64,000 nt of DNA from Halolamina pelagica (GCF_001307315.1 NZ_LGUC01000001.1:124001-188000), one strand, 5' to 3'; counted from the first letter of the stretch, positions 26,085 through 36,086 are shown. The notes: generated from the sequence alone by a model not told the origin. Program-made: numbers and translations.

Positions 26085-26327
26085 TTACCACTCGCGGTCG
26101 GACATGTCCGGCGTGTCCGGCATCACGTCCCGGAGGTTCCTGACGACGAACCACGTGATCACGATGCCGGCGACCAGCCCTGCAACGCCGGCCAGCAGCG
26201 CGAACCGGATGCCAGCGCCGGCCTGGATCGAGACGAACACGCCCGAGAGCGCGATGATGAGCACGAACCCGACCTGGAGCGGCAGCGAGCCGTAGCCGTC
26301 GCCGCCGCCGCGGTCGCTCCTGTTCAT
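26085..26327 (-). CDS. Small membrane protein (80 aa)
   Basis: The protein has 80 residues: a Gly/Asp-rich N-terminal segment, two helices (about residues 18-35 and 42-62), and a charged end (RNLRDVMPDTPDMSDREW). It is convergent with the metalloprotease gene and divergent from the GIDE-domain gene. No family is recognised. The pattern is of a common haloarchaeal two-helix protein. Confidence 0.6.
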   Translation of the reverse strand: MNRSDRGGGDGYGSLPLQVGFVLIIALSGVFVSIQAGAGIRFALLAGVAGLVAGIVITWFVVRNLRDVMPDTPDMSDREW

Positions 26328-26390
26328 AGGCCAACAGAGGGGTGACGAGGGCTTGAACGCGGCGGTTCAACGGGGCGGCGCCGGAACAAC

Positions 26391-26397
26391 GTTTAAC
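26391..26397 (+). promoter_or_regulatory. TATA-like GTTTAAC element of the GIDE-domain gene
   Basis: GTTTAAC sits 25-31 nt upstream of the ATG at 26422. It matches the elements at 18261 and 21511 in sequence and position. Confidence 0.5.
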
Positions 26398-26421
26398 AGC
26401 CACCCAGCGTATCGCCGTCGC

Positions 26422-27365
26422 ATGGTCTCCACGTTCGAGTTCGCGATGTCCGCACTCGCCGTGCTCCTCCTGGTGGGCGTGACGCTCGCGATCGTCCCGC
26501 CCAGTTCGGTTCGGCTCGGCCTGCGCTCGTTCGAGCGCCGGACGGGGGCCCCACCACTCGCCGTAGTGGCCGCCGGCGTGGTCGGCGTCGTCGTGCTGGC
26601 ACTCGGGATCGCGGGGTCGAACGCCGGCGGCGGGGAGTTCACCGTCGTCGACGGTGTGCCGGTCGTCCTCGGCGCGATCGGCCCGGCCCTGGTCGTGATC
26701 GGCCTCGCGGCCCGAACGACGAACGGCCGCCTGGCCGCGGCGACGGACACCCCACCGGCGCCCCGGAGACCGGGACGGTGGCCGTCGACGGCTCGCTCCG
26801 CGCGATCGACGGAACGCTCACCGTTCCGGGCCTCGACGGCGGCGCGCTCGCCTGCACGTACGCCCTGCAGAAGGATCGCGGCTTCGCCCACCGCTCGCCG
26901 GTGTGGGTCACCCTCGCCGAGGGCGAACGGGTGCGGCCGCTCGCCGTCGACGACGGCAGCGGCCGCGTCCGTCTCGACGAGGACGCCGTAACCGTCCGGC
27001 GGGCCCGGCTCGCCAGGCGGAGCTACAGCATCGACCTGCCGGAAGGGGAGCCGGTGCCCGACGCGGTCGCATCGTTCCTCGCGGCATCAGGCGTCGATAG
27101 CCCGGACCGCCCCGGAGTGGACCACCGACTGCGACTCGCACCGCTCGCCCCGGACAACACCGTCACCGCGGTTGGCGAGTACGACCGCGTCACGAAGGCT
27201 GGCGACGCGTTCTGGGGGCTCTCCGGGGACGACGTGTTGTTGTTCCCGGGCGAGCGCGACGCCGTCCGTGACCGACTCCTGCGGCGGTACAAGTGGCTGA
27301 CTGGCGGGGGCGCCGTGATGACGCTCGTGGGCGTCGGCTACGCCGCGATGCTGTTCGTCCCCTGA
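26422..27365 (+). CDS. GIDE-domain membrane protein (apparent frameshift)
   Basis: Restored length is 314 residues. Two N-terminal helices (residues 1-25 and 50-70) precede a soluble domain beginning VAVDGSLRAIDGTLTVPGLDGGALACTY, which resembles the GIDE (BAM) domain found in MULAN-type ubiquitin ligases and their prokaryotic relatives, where a shared Cys-x-Tyr strand is typical. A C-terminal helix follows (VMTLVGVGYAAMLFVP). The two-membrane-anchor plus GIDE layout matches prokaryotic homologues, which lack the RING domain. The frame is lost in the C run 26750-26753 and resumes one frame back; one extra C gives a continuous D-T-P-T-G-A-P-E-T-G. Function in archaea is unknown. Confidence 0.75.
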
Positions 27366-27413
27366 GCCGCGCGGCCCCACAAGACACGTATACTCGCCGT
27401 TCGCCCCACCGCT

Positions 27414-28226
27414 ATGGACGAACACGCCGCCGTCGACGCCGTCGACGACCCCGTCACTGTCGACCGCATCGCTGCCGACCTCCGTGACCTAGGCGTCGAC
27501 GCGGGCGACACCCTCATCGTTCACAGCGCGCTCTCGGAACTCGGCTGGGTCGCAGGTGGCCCACAGGCCGTCGTCGACGCGCTCCAGCGTGTCGTGACCG
27601 AGAGCGGCACCATCGTGATGCCGACCCACTCGACGCAGTACAGCGATCCGTCGGTCTGGACGAGCCCCCCAGTGCCGGACGACTGGATCCCACGGATCCG
27701 CGAGTCGATGCCCCCGTTCCGGCCCGCGGTGACGCCGACGCGCTCGATGGGCGCGGTCGCGGAGTGCTTCCGGGACTACCCGGGTACGCGACGAAGCCAG
27801 CACCCGCTCTACTCCTTCGCGGCGTGGGGCGCCGACGCCGCGGCGGTCGTCGACGCCCACAGCTTCGCGAACGGGATGGGCGAGGACTCCCCGCTCGCCC
27901 GGGTGTACGAACGCGACGGCTCGGTGCTCCTGCTTGGCACCGACCACGCGACGAACACCTCGCTCCACCTCGCGGAGTACCGCGCCGACATCGACGCCGA
28001 CGAAACGACCGCAGGCGCGCCGATCCAGCGCGACGGCGATCGCGAGTGGGTCGAGTGGACGGATATCGAGCACGACAACGGCGACTTCCCGGATATCGGC
28101 GCGGCGTTCGAGGCGGAGTGTTCTGCGGCGATAACTGCGGGCGAGGTGGGCGCGGCGACCACGAAGCTAGTGGACCAGCCAGCACTGGTCGACTTCGCCG
28201 TCGAGTGGATGAGCGAGCAGCGCTGA
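27414..28226 (+). CDS. AAC(3)-like aminoglycoside N-acetyltransferase family protein
   Basis: The protein has 270 residues and matches the antibiotic N-acetyltransferase (AAC(3)/YokD) fold. It has DTLIVHSALSELGWVAGGPQAVVDAL, a GTIVMPTHSTQYSDP core and QHPLYSFAAWGADA. The late segment VLLLGTDHATNTSLHLAEYRA holds the conserved His of the active site. Chromosomal family members often have no antibiotic role and may acetylate other amines, so resistance should not be assumed. It is adjacent to the HicBA module but convergent with it. Confidence 0.88.
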   Translation: MDEHAAVDAVDDPVTVDRIAADLRDLGVDAGDTLIVHSALSELGWVAGGPQAVVDALQRVVTESGTIVMPTHSTQYSDPSVWTSPPVPDDWIPRIRESMPPFRPAVTPTRSMGAVAECFRDYPGTRRSQHPLYSFAAWGADAAAVVDAHSFANGMGEDSPLARVYERDGSVLLLGTDHATNTSLHLAEYRADIDADETTAGAPIQRDGDREWVEWTDIEHDNGDFPDIGAAFEAECSAAITAGEVGAATTKLVDQPALVDFAVEWMSEQR

Positions 28227-28232
28227 GTCGGA

Positions 28233-28484
28233 TTACCGGTTCCGGTCGATCCACTCGCAGAAGGCGTCGAAGTCTTCGGCGCCGCACTGATCCGCGATGT
28301 TCCGGAGGGTATCTCCACCCACCTCGTGGCCGACTGGGACGGTCACGAGCCGCACCTCGGTGTCGTGTTCGTTTGGAGGGTTCCAGCGTAGTCGGACGTG
28401 GCTCCCCTCACGGCCAACTAGACTGTAACTGTGGTCTGTGAGGACTTTGACGATGTCACGGCCGGGAAAATGTCTCCGGACCAC
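28233..28484 (-). CDS. hicA: HicA family toxin (mRNA interferase)
   Basis: The protein has 83 residues. It shows the HicA double-stranded-RNA-binding-like fold with GREGSHVRLRW, where the His of G-S-H is the catalytic residue, and VTVPVGHEVGGDTLRNIADQCG as the conserved C-terminal helix region. HicA cleaves mRNA. The GTG start lies 2 nt beyond the stop of the antitoxin-type gene upstream. The order hicB-hicA is the reverse of the most common arrangement but is seen in archaea. Confidence 0.87.
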   Translation of the reverse strand: MVRRHFPGRDIVKVLTDHSYSLVGREGSHVRLRWNPPNEHDTEVRLVTVPVGHEVGGDTLRNIADQCGAEDFDAFCEWIDRNR

Positions 28485-28486
28485 CG

Positions 28487-28801
28487 TTACCGCAGGAAAT
28501 CTGGGAGCTCAGTGTCGCTTTCGCGGGCTTCCTCGACTTCGGCCGGATCGAGCCCGAGATCCTCCAGTACGTCCTTTTCGTCCTCCCAAGAATCGATGGG
28601 TTCGCCCGTCTCGCCAGTGTGGAGAGCCACTGCCTCGTCGAGCATTTCGAGCGCCTCTTCGCGAGTTTCGCCCACCGAGGCGACGCCCAAGTCCTCGTCG
28701 ACTGCCGACCAGTTCTCGGCGTCCTCGTTCCACGACAGGGAGATGTTGCGGGACGCCGGGTCGTCCGCGGTCGAGCCGGTGTTCGACGCGTCGGTACTCA
28801 T
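28487..28801 (-). CDS. hicB: HicB-like antitoxin
   Basis: The protein has 104 residues. The core ISLSWNEDAENWSAVDEDLGVASVGETREEALEMLDEAVALHTGE is the HicB partial RNase H-like fold (strand, then G-E-T-x-E-E-A-L helix). A flexible N-terminus precedes it, and the acidic C-terminus is rich in Glu and Asp. It lacks an obvious C-terminal helix-turn-helix or RHH DNA-binding domain, so autoregulation would have to come from the complex. It forms a bicistron with hicA 2 nt downstream. Confidence 0.85.
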   Translation of the reverse strand: MSTDASNTGSTADDPASRNISLSWNEDAENWSAVDEDLGVASVGETREEALEMLDEAVALHTGETGEPIDSWEDEKDVLEDLGLDPAEVEEARESDTELPDFLR

Positions 28802-28900
28802 ACGCCTATATCGACGTCACTCCGGCAAAAGCGTTCGGGCGACCGCTCGCGAACCACCCCGACCGACACCGTTTACCTCCGGGACCCACTGCCTCCCACA

Positions 28901-31664
28901 ATGCGACTTCGGGGCCCCATCGTCGACGTCGGCGAGCCACGGACCGCGGGCGGCGCCGACCTCGTCGAGCTCACGATCCGGCCCGAGCGCGGCGCCGCCG
29001 ACCCCACCACGGTGACGCTCTGGAACAAGTGGTCCGAGACCGCCGAGTACGCCGAGGCGGGGATGGAGCTGCTCGTCACCGACGCCGGCGAAGACGAGTT
29101 CCGCGGCGAGACCACCTACGAGACCACCCCCGACTCGTGGGTCGTGCTCGAACCGGAGTTCCTCGTCGACGTGACCGCCGTGCGCTCGTGGGTGCAGTGC
29201 CCGCGGATGTACTACCTGAACAAGCTCTCCGGCGTGCCGCTGAAGTACCCCGTCGTGAAGGGGACCGTCGTCCACGAGGTGTTCGGCGACCTGCTGCGGG
29301 GCCGCGATCTCGACGACGCGATCGACCAGCGCGTCGCGGAGGCCGGCCTCGAACTCGGCGCGCTGGGCTACGACCGCGAGGAGGTCGAGAACGAGGTGCG
29401 CCGGAACGCCGCGGCCGTCGAGGGCTGGCTCCAACAGGGCACGCTCACCGAGGAGGACACCTGGCGCTCGGAGTACACCCTGATCTCGCCAACCTTCGGG
29501 CTGAAGGGTCGCGCCGACGCGCTGCGCCGGGGGATGCCCGTCGAACTCAAGACGGGGAAGAACACCAAGCGCGAGCCGCGCTTCCAGGACAAGATGCAGG
29601 CGGCTTGCTACGCGCTGATGCTGGAGGAGCAGGGCGTCGACGCCGATACGGGCACCCTCCTCTACACGAAGAACACCGCGCTCGAACGCGCCGAGGAGAC
29701 GGGCGACCTCTCGCCGGCGAAGGAGTTCTCGGTCGGGCCGGGCCTGCTGAAGTTCGTCGTCCGCACCAGAAACGAACTGGCGGCGATGGAGTTCGACGCC
29801 TCGATCCCCTCGGGGTTCGAGGCCGACGCCAACTGCCAGTACTGCTTCGAGCAGGACACCTGCATGGTCGTCTCGGGCCGCCTTGATCAAGAGTCCAAAG
29901 CCGGCCAGATCGGCCAGCCGCTCCCGCCCGAGGAGCGGGCGTACTTCGAGGGGTTCTACCAGTCGATCGAGGCCGAGCGCCGCCAGGTCCACGCCGAGTA
30001 CCGGAAGCTCTGGGAGCAGGGCGCCCAAGAACGGGCCGACGACGACCGGGCCCTGATCGACCTCGAACCGATCGACCGGGAGGCGATCTCGGGCGGTCGC
30101 TGGCGCCTGCGCGCCCGAAAACCCGACGACGCCGTCTCGAAGCTCCGGGAGGGCGACGTGGCGCTCGCGAGCGACGGCGACCCCGTGCAGGGCCACGCCG
30201 AGCTCTGCCGGATCAAGTCGCTCGGCACCGGGAAAGCCGGCGCCGAGATCGTCGTCGAGGCCGACGAACCCGTCGACGTGCGCCGGCTCGACGTGTACCC
30301 CTCCGAACTCTCCGTCGACCGGATGCTGACCGCGCTCCACGACGGCGTCCTCACGGGCGATCCCGACCGGAAGGACGTGCTGTTCGGCCGTCGGGAGCCG
30401 GAGTTCTCGGGCGAGATGCGCGAGTACATCGACAACAACGAGGCCCAGAACGACGCCGTGAACCTCGCCACCCGCGCCGATGACTTCGCGCTGGTGCACG
30501 GCCCGCCCGGCACCGGGAAGACGTACACCATCGCCCGGACGGTGAAAGCGATGATCGAGCAGGGCGAGCGCGTGCTGCTCTCGGCCTTTACCAACCGCGC
30601 GGTCGACAACGCCCTCGAAGCGGTCCGCGACGCGGGTGTCGATGACGAGCAGATCGCCCGTGTCGGCACCGAGTCCGGCATCCGCGAGGACATGCAGGAC
30701 CTGCACCTGAAGGAGGAAGGCGAGCCCGGCGACCGCATCGCCGAACTGAAAGCGGCCTCGCTGGTGGCGGCGACGACGGCGTCCTGCGGTTCGCGGGTGA
30801 TGCGCGAGGAGGCGTTCGACGTGGCGCTGGTCGACGAGGCCTCCCAGCTCACCGAGCCGGCGACGCTCGCGGCGATCAACCTCGCCGACCGGTTCGTGCT
30901 CGTCGGCGACCACGAGCAGCTCCCCCGGTCGTGCAGGCCGAGGGCGGCGAGGCGTGGACCAGCGAGTACGGGCTGGCGGAGGCCGACGGCGGTACCACGA
31001 CCGGCGACGGCGCCGACGGCAGTGGCGTCGACGGCCGGCCGGCCCGGCTCGACCTCTCGACCTCGCTGTTCGAGCGCCTGCACGAGCTAGCCCCGGAGGC
31101 GTCGGTGTTGCTGGACCGCCAGTACCGGATGGCCCAGCGGATCCAGGCGTTCTCTTCCCGGGAGTTCTACGACGGCGCGCTCCGCCCGCGAACGGGGCGG
31201 TGGCGGCCCAACGCATCGGCGACCTCGACGGCATGGATCCGGACGCGCTGCCCGAACCGCTCCGCGATCCTGTCGCCTTCGTCGATCCGGACGGGGCGCG
31301 CGTGGGCAACACCAACCCCGCGGAGGCCGACCGCGTGGCCGAGATCGTCGACCAGTTCGTCGCCGCGGGCGTGGATCCGGACGACATCGGCGTCATCGCC
31401 CCCTTCCGCGCGCAGGTCGCCGAGATCACCCGACGTGTCGACGCCACGGTCGATACCGTCGACCGGTTCCAGGGGTCGAGCGAGGAGGTGATCGTCGTCT
31501 CCTTCGTCGCCACGGGCGACCTCGACGGCCCGATCTACGAGGACCCGCGGCGGATGAACGTCGCGCTCACGCGGGCGAAGAAGTCGCTCGTCCTCGTCGG
31601 CGACGCCGACGCGCTGGGGTCGGACCCGTTCTACGCGCGCATGCTCGACTGGGCGCGCCGATAG
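28901..31664 (+). CDS. Dna2-type nuclease-helicase: Cas4-like Fe-S nuclease fused to SF1B helicase (two apparent frameshifts)
   Basis: Restored length is 921 residues. An N-terminal OB-like segment is followed by a Cas4/RecB nuclease with an Fe-S cluster motif: Cys100 (CPRMYYL) and Cys312-x2-Cys315-x5-Cys321. The PD-(D/E)xK core includes GRADALRRGMPVELKTGK. The helicase has Walker A GPPGTGKT at about residues 534-541, SAFTNRAVDN, the DEAS box, and motifs III-VI (GDHEQLPP, QYRM, VDRFQGSSEE, VALTRAKKSL). It probably processes flaps and ends in replication or recombination. Frames break at C run 30922-30926 and at CCC 31185-31187; one C added at each restores QLPPVVQAEGGEAW and LRPANGAVAAQR. A longer in-frame 5' extension is rejected because it lies antisense to hicB. 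Confidence 0.93.
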
Positions 31665-31796
31665 ACCAAACGCATCAGTTTCTGGAAAATAACCGCCGAA
31701 TCCGGGACGCGTTCCCCGGCAAGTCGTGGGGCTGGCCCACAAGCCTTTTGTTCGGCATCCTCGTGACTCTCGACCAACGATGAGGGGAGCGCACGT

Positions 31797-32979
31797 ATGA
31801 AGCTGGCAATGATCGGCTTCGGGCAAGCCGGCGGCAAGATCGTCGACAAGTTCGTCGGTTACGACGCCGAGCAGGGCTCGAACATCGTCCGCGCGGCCGT
31901 CGCGGTCAACACCGCGAAGGCGGACCTGATGGGCCTCGAGAACATCCCGGAGAGCCAACGGGTGCTCATCGGGCAGTCCCGCGTGAAGGGCCACGGCGTC
32001 GGCGCCGACAACGAACTCGGCGCGGAGATCGCCGAGGAGGACATGGACGAGGTGCAGGGCGCCATCGACTCGATCCCGGTCCACGAGGTCGACGCGTTCC
32101 TCGTGATCGCCGGGCTGGGTGGCGGGACTGGCTCCGGCGGCGCGCCGGTGATCGCCAAGCACCTCAAGCGCATCTACACCGAGCCGGTGTACGGGATGGG
32201 GATCCTGCCGGGCTCGGACGAGGGGGGATCTACACCCTCAACGCGGCGCGCTCGTTCCAGACGTTCGTCCGCGAGGTGGACAACCTCCTCGTGTTCGACA
32301 ACGACGCCTGGCGGAAAACTGGCGAGTCCGTCCAGGGCGGCTACGACCAGATCAACGACGAGATCGTCAAGCGCTTCGGCATCCTGTTCGGCGCCGGCGA
32401 GGTCGAACAGGGCGGCGAAGTCGCCGAGAGCGTCGTCGACTCCTCGGAGATCATCAACACGCTCGCGGGGGTGGCGTCTCCACCGTCGGCTACGCCCGCG
32501 AGGAAGTGGAGAACACCGGCGGCAGCAGCGGCGGCCTGCTCTCGCGGCTCACCGGCGGCGAGGAGGAGGACGAACTCGACACCGCTCACACGACGAACCG
32601 TATCACCAGCCTCGTCCGAAAGGCGGCGCTGGGGCGGCTCACGCTCCCCTGTGAGATCGAGGGCACCGAACGCGCGCTGCTCGTGATGGCCGGCCCGCCG
32701 AAGTACCTCAACCGGAAAGGCATCGAGCGCGGGCGGAAGTGGCTCGAGGAGCAGACCGGCTCGATGGAGGTTCGCGGCGGGGACTACCCCGTCCCCGGCG
32801 CGAACTTCGTCGCCGGCGTGATCCTGCTGTCGGGCGTGAACAACGTCCCGCGGATCAAGGAGCTCCAGCAGGTCGCGATCGAGGCACAGGACAACATCGA
32901 GGACATCCGCGACGAGAGCGACGAGAACCTCGACGAGCTCGTCAACGACGACGACGACGAGCTCGAGTCGCTGTTCTGA
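31797..32979 (+). CDS. cetZ: CetZ tubulin-like cytoskeletal protein (two apparent frameshifts)
   Basis: Restored length is 394 residues, as for CetZ1. It opens MKLAMIGFGQAGGKIVDKF. The nucleotide-binding T4 loop G-G-G-T-G-S-G is near residues 106-112, and T7-like NNVPRIKELQQ is near the end. CetZ proteins polymerise with GTP and control cell shape and rod development for motility. The order cetZ-cofC-cofG matches that recalled for cetZ1 in Haloferax volcanii, supporting the CetZ1 subtype. Frames break in G runs at 32222-32227 and 32467-32471; adding one G to each restores EGGIYTLNAARS and LAGGGVSTVGYAREE. The C-terminal tail is poly-Asp/Glu, as in many CetZs. Confidence 0.93.
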
Positions 32980-32994
32980 TCACGCCCTCCCCTC

Positions 32995-33606
32995 GTGCGA
33001 ATCGTCGTTCCGTTCTCCGCCGACCGGCCGAAGACGCGGCTGGGCAAGGTTCTCACCCCCGACGAGCGACGCGAGTTCGCCGCGGCGATGCTCGCGGACG
33101 TGCTCGCCGCGCTCGGCGGCGTCGACCGCGACCTCGACGTGACCGTGCTCGCGACCGGGCCGGTCGAGGTTGAGGCGTCGGTCGTTGTCGACGACCGCCC
33201 GCTGACGACGGCGGTGAACGACCGCCTCGACACGGCGCCGACCGCGGTGGTGATGGCCGACCTCGCGCTCGCGACGCCCGACGCACTCGAAGCCCTCCTC
33301 GACTCGGACGCCGACCTCGCGATCGCCGCGGGTCTCGGCGGCGGCACGAACGCCTTCCTCGCCCGCGATCCCGCGTTCCACGTCGACTACCACGGCGCCT
33401 CCTACCGCGACCACCTCGCGATCGCTCGCGAGGAGGGGATCTCGGTCCGGGAGGTCGACTCCCGGCGGCTCGCGGTGGACATCGACGAGCCCGCGGACCT
33501 GACCGAGGTGCTGCTCCACGGCGACGGCGCCGCGCGCGACTGGCTCGTCGACGCCGGGTTCGAACTGGACGTGGGCGGCGGGCGGGTCGAAGCCGTTCGG
33601 GAGTAG
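32995..33606 (+). CDS. cofC: 2-phospho-L-lactate guanylyltransferase
   Basis: The protein has 203 residues. The N-terminal MRIVVPFSADRPKTRLGKVLT matches CofC's nucleotidyltransferase start, and DLALATPDALEALL and GLGGGTNAFLARDPAFHVDYHGASYRDHLAIAREEG contain the phospholactate/GTP contact residues. It makes lactyl-2-diphospho-5'-guanosine, the donor for coenzyme F420. The GTG start lies 15 nt after cetZ, and cofG follows by 53 nt, so the three may be an operon. Confidence 0.93.
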   Translation: MRIVVPFSADRPKTRLGKVLTPDERREFAAAMLADVLAALGGVDRDLDVTVLATGPVEVEASVVVDDRPLTTAVNDRLDTAPTAVVMADLALATPDALEALLDSDADLAIAAGLGGGTNAFLARDPAFHVDYHGASYRDHLAIAREEGISVREVDSRRLAVDIDEPADLTEVLLHGDGAARDWLVDAGFELDVGGGRVEAVRE

Positions 33607-33659
33607 CCGAATCCGATCCCGAGTGAAACCTTCATACTCGTCCCCTGCCACCTCCGGGC

Positions 33660-34829
33660 GTGATCCCGGGCGCCGACGAGTACGACATCGACCTCTCGAT
33701 CGCCGACGACGAGATCGACCGCCTGCTCGACGTGACGCCCGACGACGTGGCGGCCGCCGACGCGCTCACGTTCTCCCGGAACGTGTTCATTCCGCTCACC
33801 ACCGCGTGCCGCTACACCTGCACCTACTGCACCTACTACGACGTGCCGGGCGAGGCGACGCTCATGTCGCCCGAGGAGATCCGCGAGGAGTGCCGGATCG
33901 GCGCCGACGCCGGCTGTACGGAGGCGCTGTTCACCTTCGGCGACGATCCCGACGACCGCTACACTGCGATCCACGACCAACTCGCCGCGTGGGGGCACGA
34001 CTCCATCCACGAGTACCTGCGCGAGGCCTGTGAGATCGCGCTGGAGGAGGGCCTGCTCCCGCACTCCAACCCCGGCGACCAGACCCGCGAGCAGATGGCT
34101 CAAGTCGCCGACGTGAACGCCTCGATGGGCGTGATGCTGGAGACGACTGCCGACGTGCGCGCCCACTCGGGCGGCCGGCGCAAGAACCCCGGCCAGCGCC
34201 TGAACACGATCCGGACCGCCGGCGAACTGGGCGTCCCGTTCACCACGGGCATCCTCGTCGGCATCGGCGAGGACTGGCGCGACCGCGCGGAGAGCCTGCT
34301 GGCGATCCGCGAACTCCACGAGCGCTACGACCACGTCCAGGAGGTGATCGTCCAGAACGTCGTCCCGAACGAGCGGTCCGATTTTGCGAAGCCCGACGTG
34401 GCGACGATGCGCCGCGCGGTGGCGATGGCCCGCGCCGCGCTCCCCGACGAGATCTCGGTGCAGGTGCCGCCGAACCTCTCGCCGGCCCGGGAGCTGCTGG
34501 ACTGCGGGATCGACGATCTCGGCGGCGTCTCGCCGATCACGGACGACTACATCAACCCCGAGTACGAGTGGCCCGCGCTACGGGAACTGCGCGACATCGC
34601 CGACGAGGCGGGCGTCCCGCTGTACGAGCGACTCCCGACGTACGACCGCTACCTCCCGGAGAAGCTGCGCCGCGACGGGTTCGACGGCGAGGTCGCCGAG
34701 CCCCCGGGCGACAGTGACGACGGCTGGCTCCCGCCCGCCGTTCGCGAGCGCATCGACGCCGACGACGCCCACGGCGCCCGGTTCCGGGCAGTCGCCCGCC
34801 GCGACGGCCCGCTCTCGCTGCCGGAGTAG
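33660..34829 (+). CDS. cofG: 7,8-didemethyl-8-hydroxy-5-deazariboflavin synthase subunit CofG
   Basis: The protein has 389 residues and is a radical SAM enzyme. The Fe-S motif is Cys50-x3-Cys54-x2-Cys57 (CRYTCTYC), followed by MSPEEIREECRIGADAGCTEALFTFGD. The later VPPNLSPARELLDCGIDDLGGVSPITDDYINPEYEWP is characteristic of CofG. With CofH it builds the deazaflavin chromophore FO from tyrosine and a ribityl-pyrimidine. cofH lies 1.3 kb further on, on the opposite strand. The start is GTG 33660. Confidence 0.96.
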   Translation: MIPGADEYDIDLSIADDEIDRLLDVTPDDVAAADALTFSRNVFIPLTTACRYTCTYCTYYDVPGEATLMSPEEIREECRIGADAGCTEALFTFGDDPDDRYTAIHDQLAAWGHDSIHEYLREACEIALEEGLLPHSNPGDQTREQMAQVADVNASMGVMLETTADVRAHSGGRRKNPGQRLNTIRTAGELGVPFTTGILVGIGEDWRDRAESLLAIRELHERYDHVQEVIVQNVVPNERSDFAKPDVATMRRAVAMARAALPDEISVQVPPNLSPARELLDCGIDDLGGVSPITDDYINPEYEWPALRELRDIADEAGVPLYERLPTYDRYLPEKLRRDGFDGEVAEPPGDSDDGWLPPAVRERIDADDAHGARFRAVARRDGPLSLPE

Positions 34830-34833
34830 GCGG

Positions 34834-35091
34834 CTAGCCGTCGCCCTCGGACTGGTAGGGCTCGCCGACGGCGTTGCGCGGGAGGTTGCTCATCACCTCG
34901 CTCGTGAGGTCGTCGACGGAGTCGAACTGATCGGCGTTGGAGTCGGCGACGACCGCCGCTAACGACTCGGTTCCGTCGGCGAGCAGCAGCGTGACGCCCT
35001 CACAGCTCGCCACGGCCGCCTCGTGGTCGAGCGGGTAGTCGAACCCCGCGAGCGCGTCTTCGAGTTCGTTGAGTTTGAGTTCTTGTTCCAT
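34834..35091 (-). CDS. DUF5789-type small haloarchaeal protein
   Basis: The protein has 85 residues and is acidic. It runs MEQELKLNELEDALAGFDYPLDHEAAVASCEGVTLLLADG with a central beta-rich segment and ends EVMSNLPRNAVGEPYQSEGDG. This pattern (alternating helix, L-x-D-G-x-x-x-L strand, conserved N-L-P-x-x-A-V-G) fits the DUF5789 family, whose function is unknown. It is convergent with cofG, with a 4-nt gap. Confidence 0.72.
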   Translation of the reverse strand: MEQELKLNELEDALAGFDYPLDHEAAVASCEGVTLLLADGTESLAAVVADSNADQFDSVDDLTSEVMSNLPRNAVGEPYQSEGDG

Positions 35092-35214
35092 AGCTAACTG
35101 TTGGTCGCTGGAACCATAGCTCTTCGGCGCGTCGCTGTCGGCCGCAGAATCAGCCCGGCAGCGGCGTGGTCCGGAGCCAATAGCTCTTTGCGGGGGCGGT
35201 GTTGAGTCATCCGC

Positions 35215-36084
35215 ATGGATCCACTCACGGCGCTCCAGTTCGGACTCGGCGGCGAACTGTTCGGCGTCTCGCTGGCGGCGCTCGCCGGGCGGGCGATCGC
35301 GTTCGTGCTCGGCTTCCTCGCGACGCTGCTGCTCGGACGGCTCGTCCTGATCCCGCTGTTGCTGCGCCTGCTGAAGGCACGCGGGTTCACCGAAGCGCTG
35401 CGGGGCCTGACGAAAAGCGTCGCCAACGCGTTGGTGCTGTTTGCGGCCGTCGCCGTCGCGTTCATGGCAGCGGGGTTCCCGAGCTTCCTCACTGCGGCCG
35501 CGACGCTCTCTGGCGCGCTCGCGCTGGCGATCGGCTTCGCCGCCCAGGACCTCGTCGGTAACTTCGTCGCCGGCGTGTTCATCATCAAGGACAAGCCGTT
35601 CGCGGTCGGCGACTGGATCGAGTGGAACGGGAACTCCGGCCGCGTCGAGGAGATCGACCTCCGGGTGTCGACGGTCCGGACGTTCGACAACGAGCGCATT
35701 ACCGTCCCCAACGGCGAACTCGCGAACAACGCGATCACCAACCCCGTCGCCTACGAGAAGCTGCGCCAGAAGTTCGTGTTCGGCATCGGCTACGACGACG
35801 ACATCGAGCTAGCCCGCGAGGCGATCATCGAGGAGATCAGCGCGGTCGACGACGTGCTCGAGGAGCCGGCGCCGGACACCCGCGTCACCGAACTCGGCGA
35901 CTCCGCGGTGGGGATCCAGGCACGCTTCTGGATCGACGACCCCGACCGCGGCGACTACGTCAAGGTGCGGAGCGCGGCGGTCCAGCGCGTCAAGGAGCGC
36001 TTCGACGCCGAGGGGATCGACATGCCGTACGTCCACCGCCAGCTGGTCGGCGAGGTCGACGTGACCGAGCGAACCGAGGCCTGA
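35215..36084 (+). CDS. MscS-family mechanosensitive channel
   Basis: The protein has 289 residues. Two helices precede the pore-lining TM3: TLSGALALAIGFAAQDLVGNFVAG, with the packed Ala/Gly pattern of MscS. The beta domain FAVGDWIEWNGNSGRVEEIDLRVSTVRTFDNERITVPNGELANNAITN is highly typical. It releases solutes on hypo-osmotic shock, which matters to a cell with molar cytoplasmic salt. It is divergent from the DUF5789 gene and convergent with cofH (2-nt gap). Confidence 0.95.
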   Translation: MDPLTALQFGLGGELFGVSLAALAGRAIAFVLGFLATLLLGRLVLIPLLLRLLKARGFTEALRGLTKSVANALVLFAAVAVAFMAAGFPSFLTAAATLSGALALAIGFAAQDLVGNFVAGVFIIKDKPFAVGDWIEWNGNSGRVEEIDLRVSTVRTFDNERITVPNGELANNAITNPVAYEKLRQKFVFGIGYDDDIELAREAIIEEISAVDDVLEEPAPDTRVTELGDSAVGIQARFWIDDPDRGDYVKVRSAAVQRVKERFDAEGIDMPYVHRQLVGEVDVTERTEA

Positions 36085-36086
36085 GT

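Noticed and set aside
28817..31513. An 898-codon open frame antisense to the Dna2-type helicase
   Set aside because: It runs against a strongly conserved helicase, has no recognisable motifs, and results from high-G+C codon bias.
32222..32471. Programmed ribosomal frameshifting in the cetZ gene
   Set aside because: Two breaks in plain G runs, and the same type of break in many unrelated genes, fit missing bases better than recoding.
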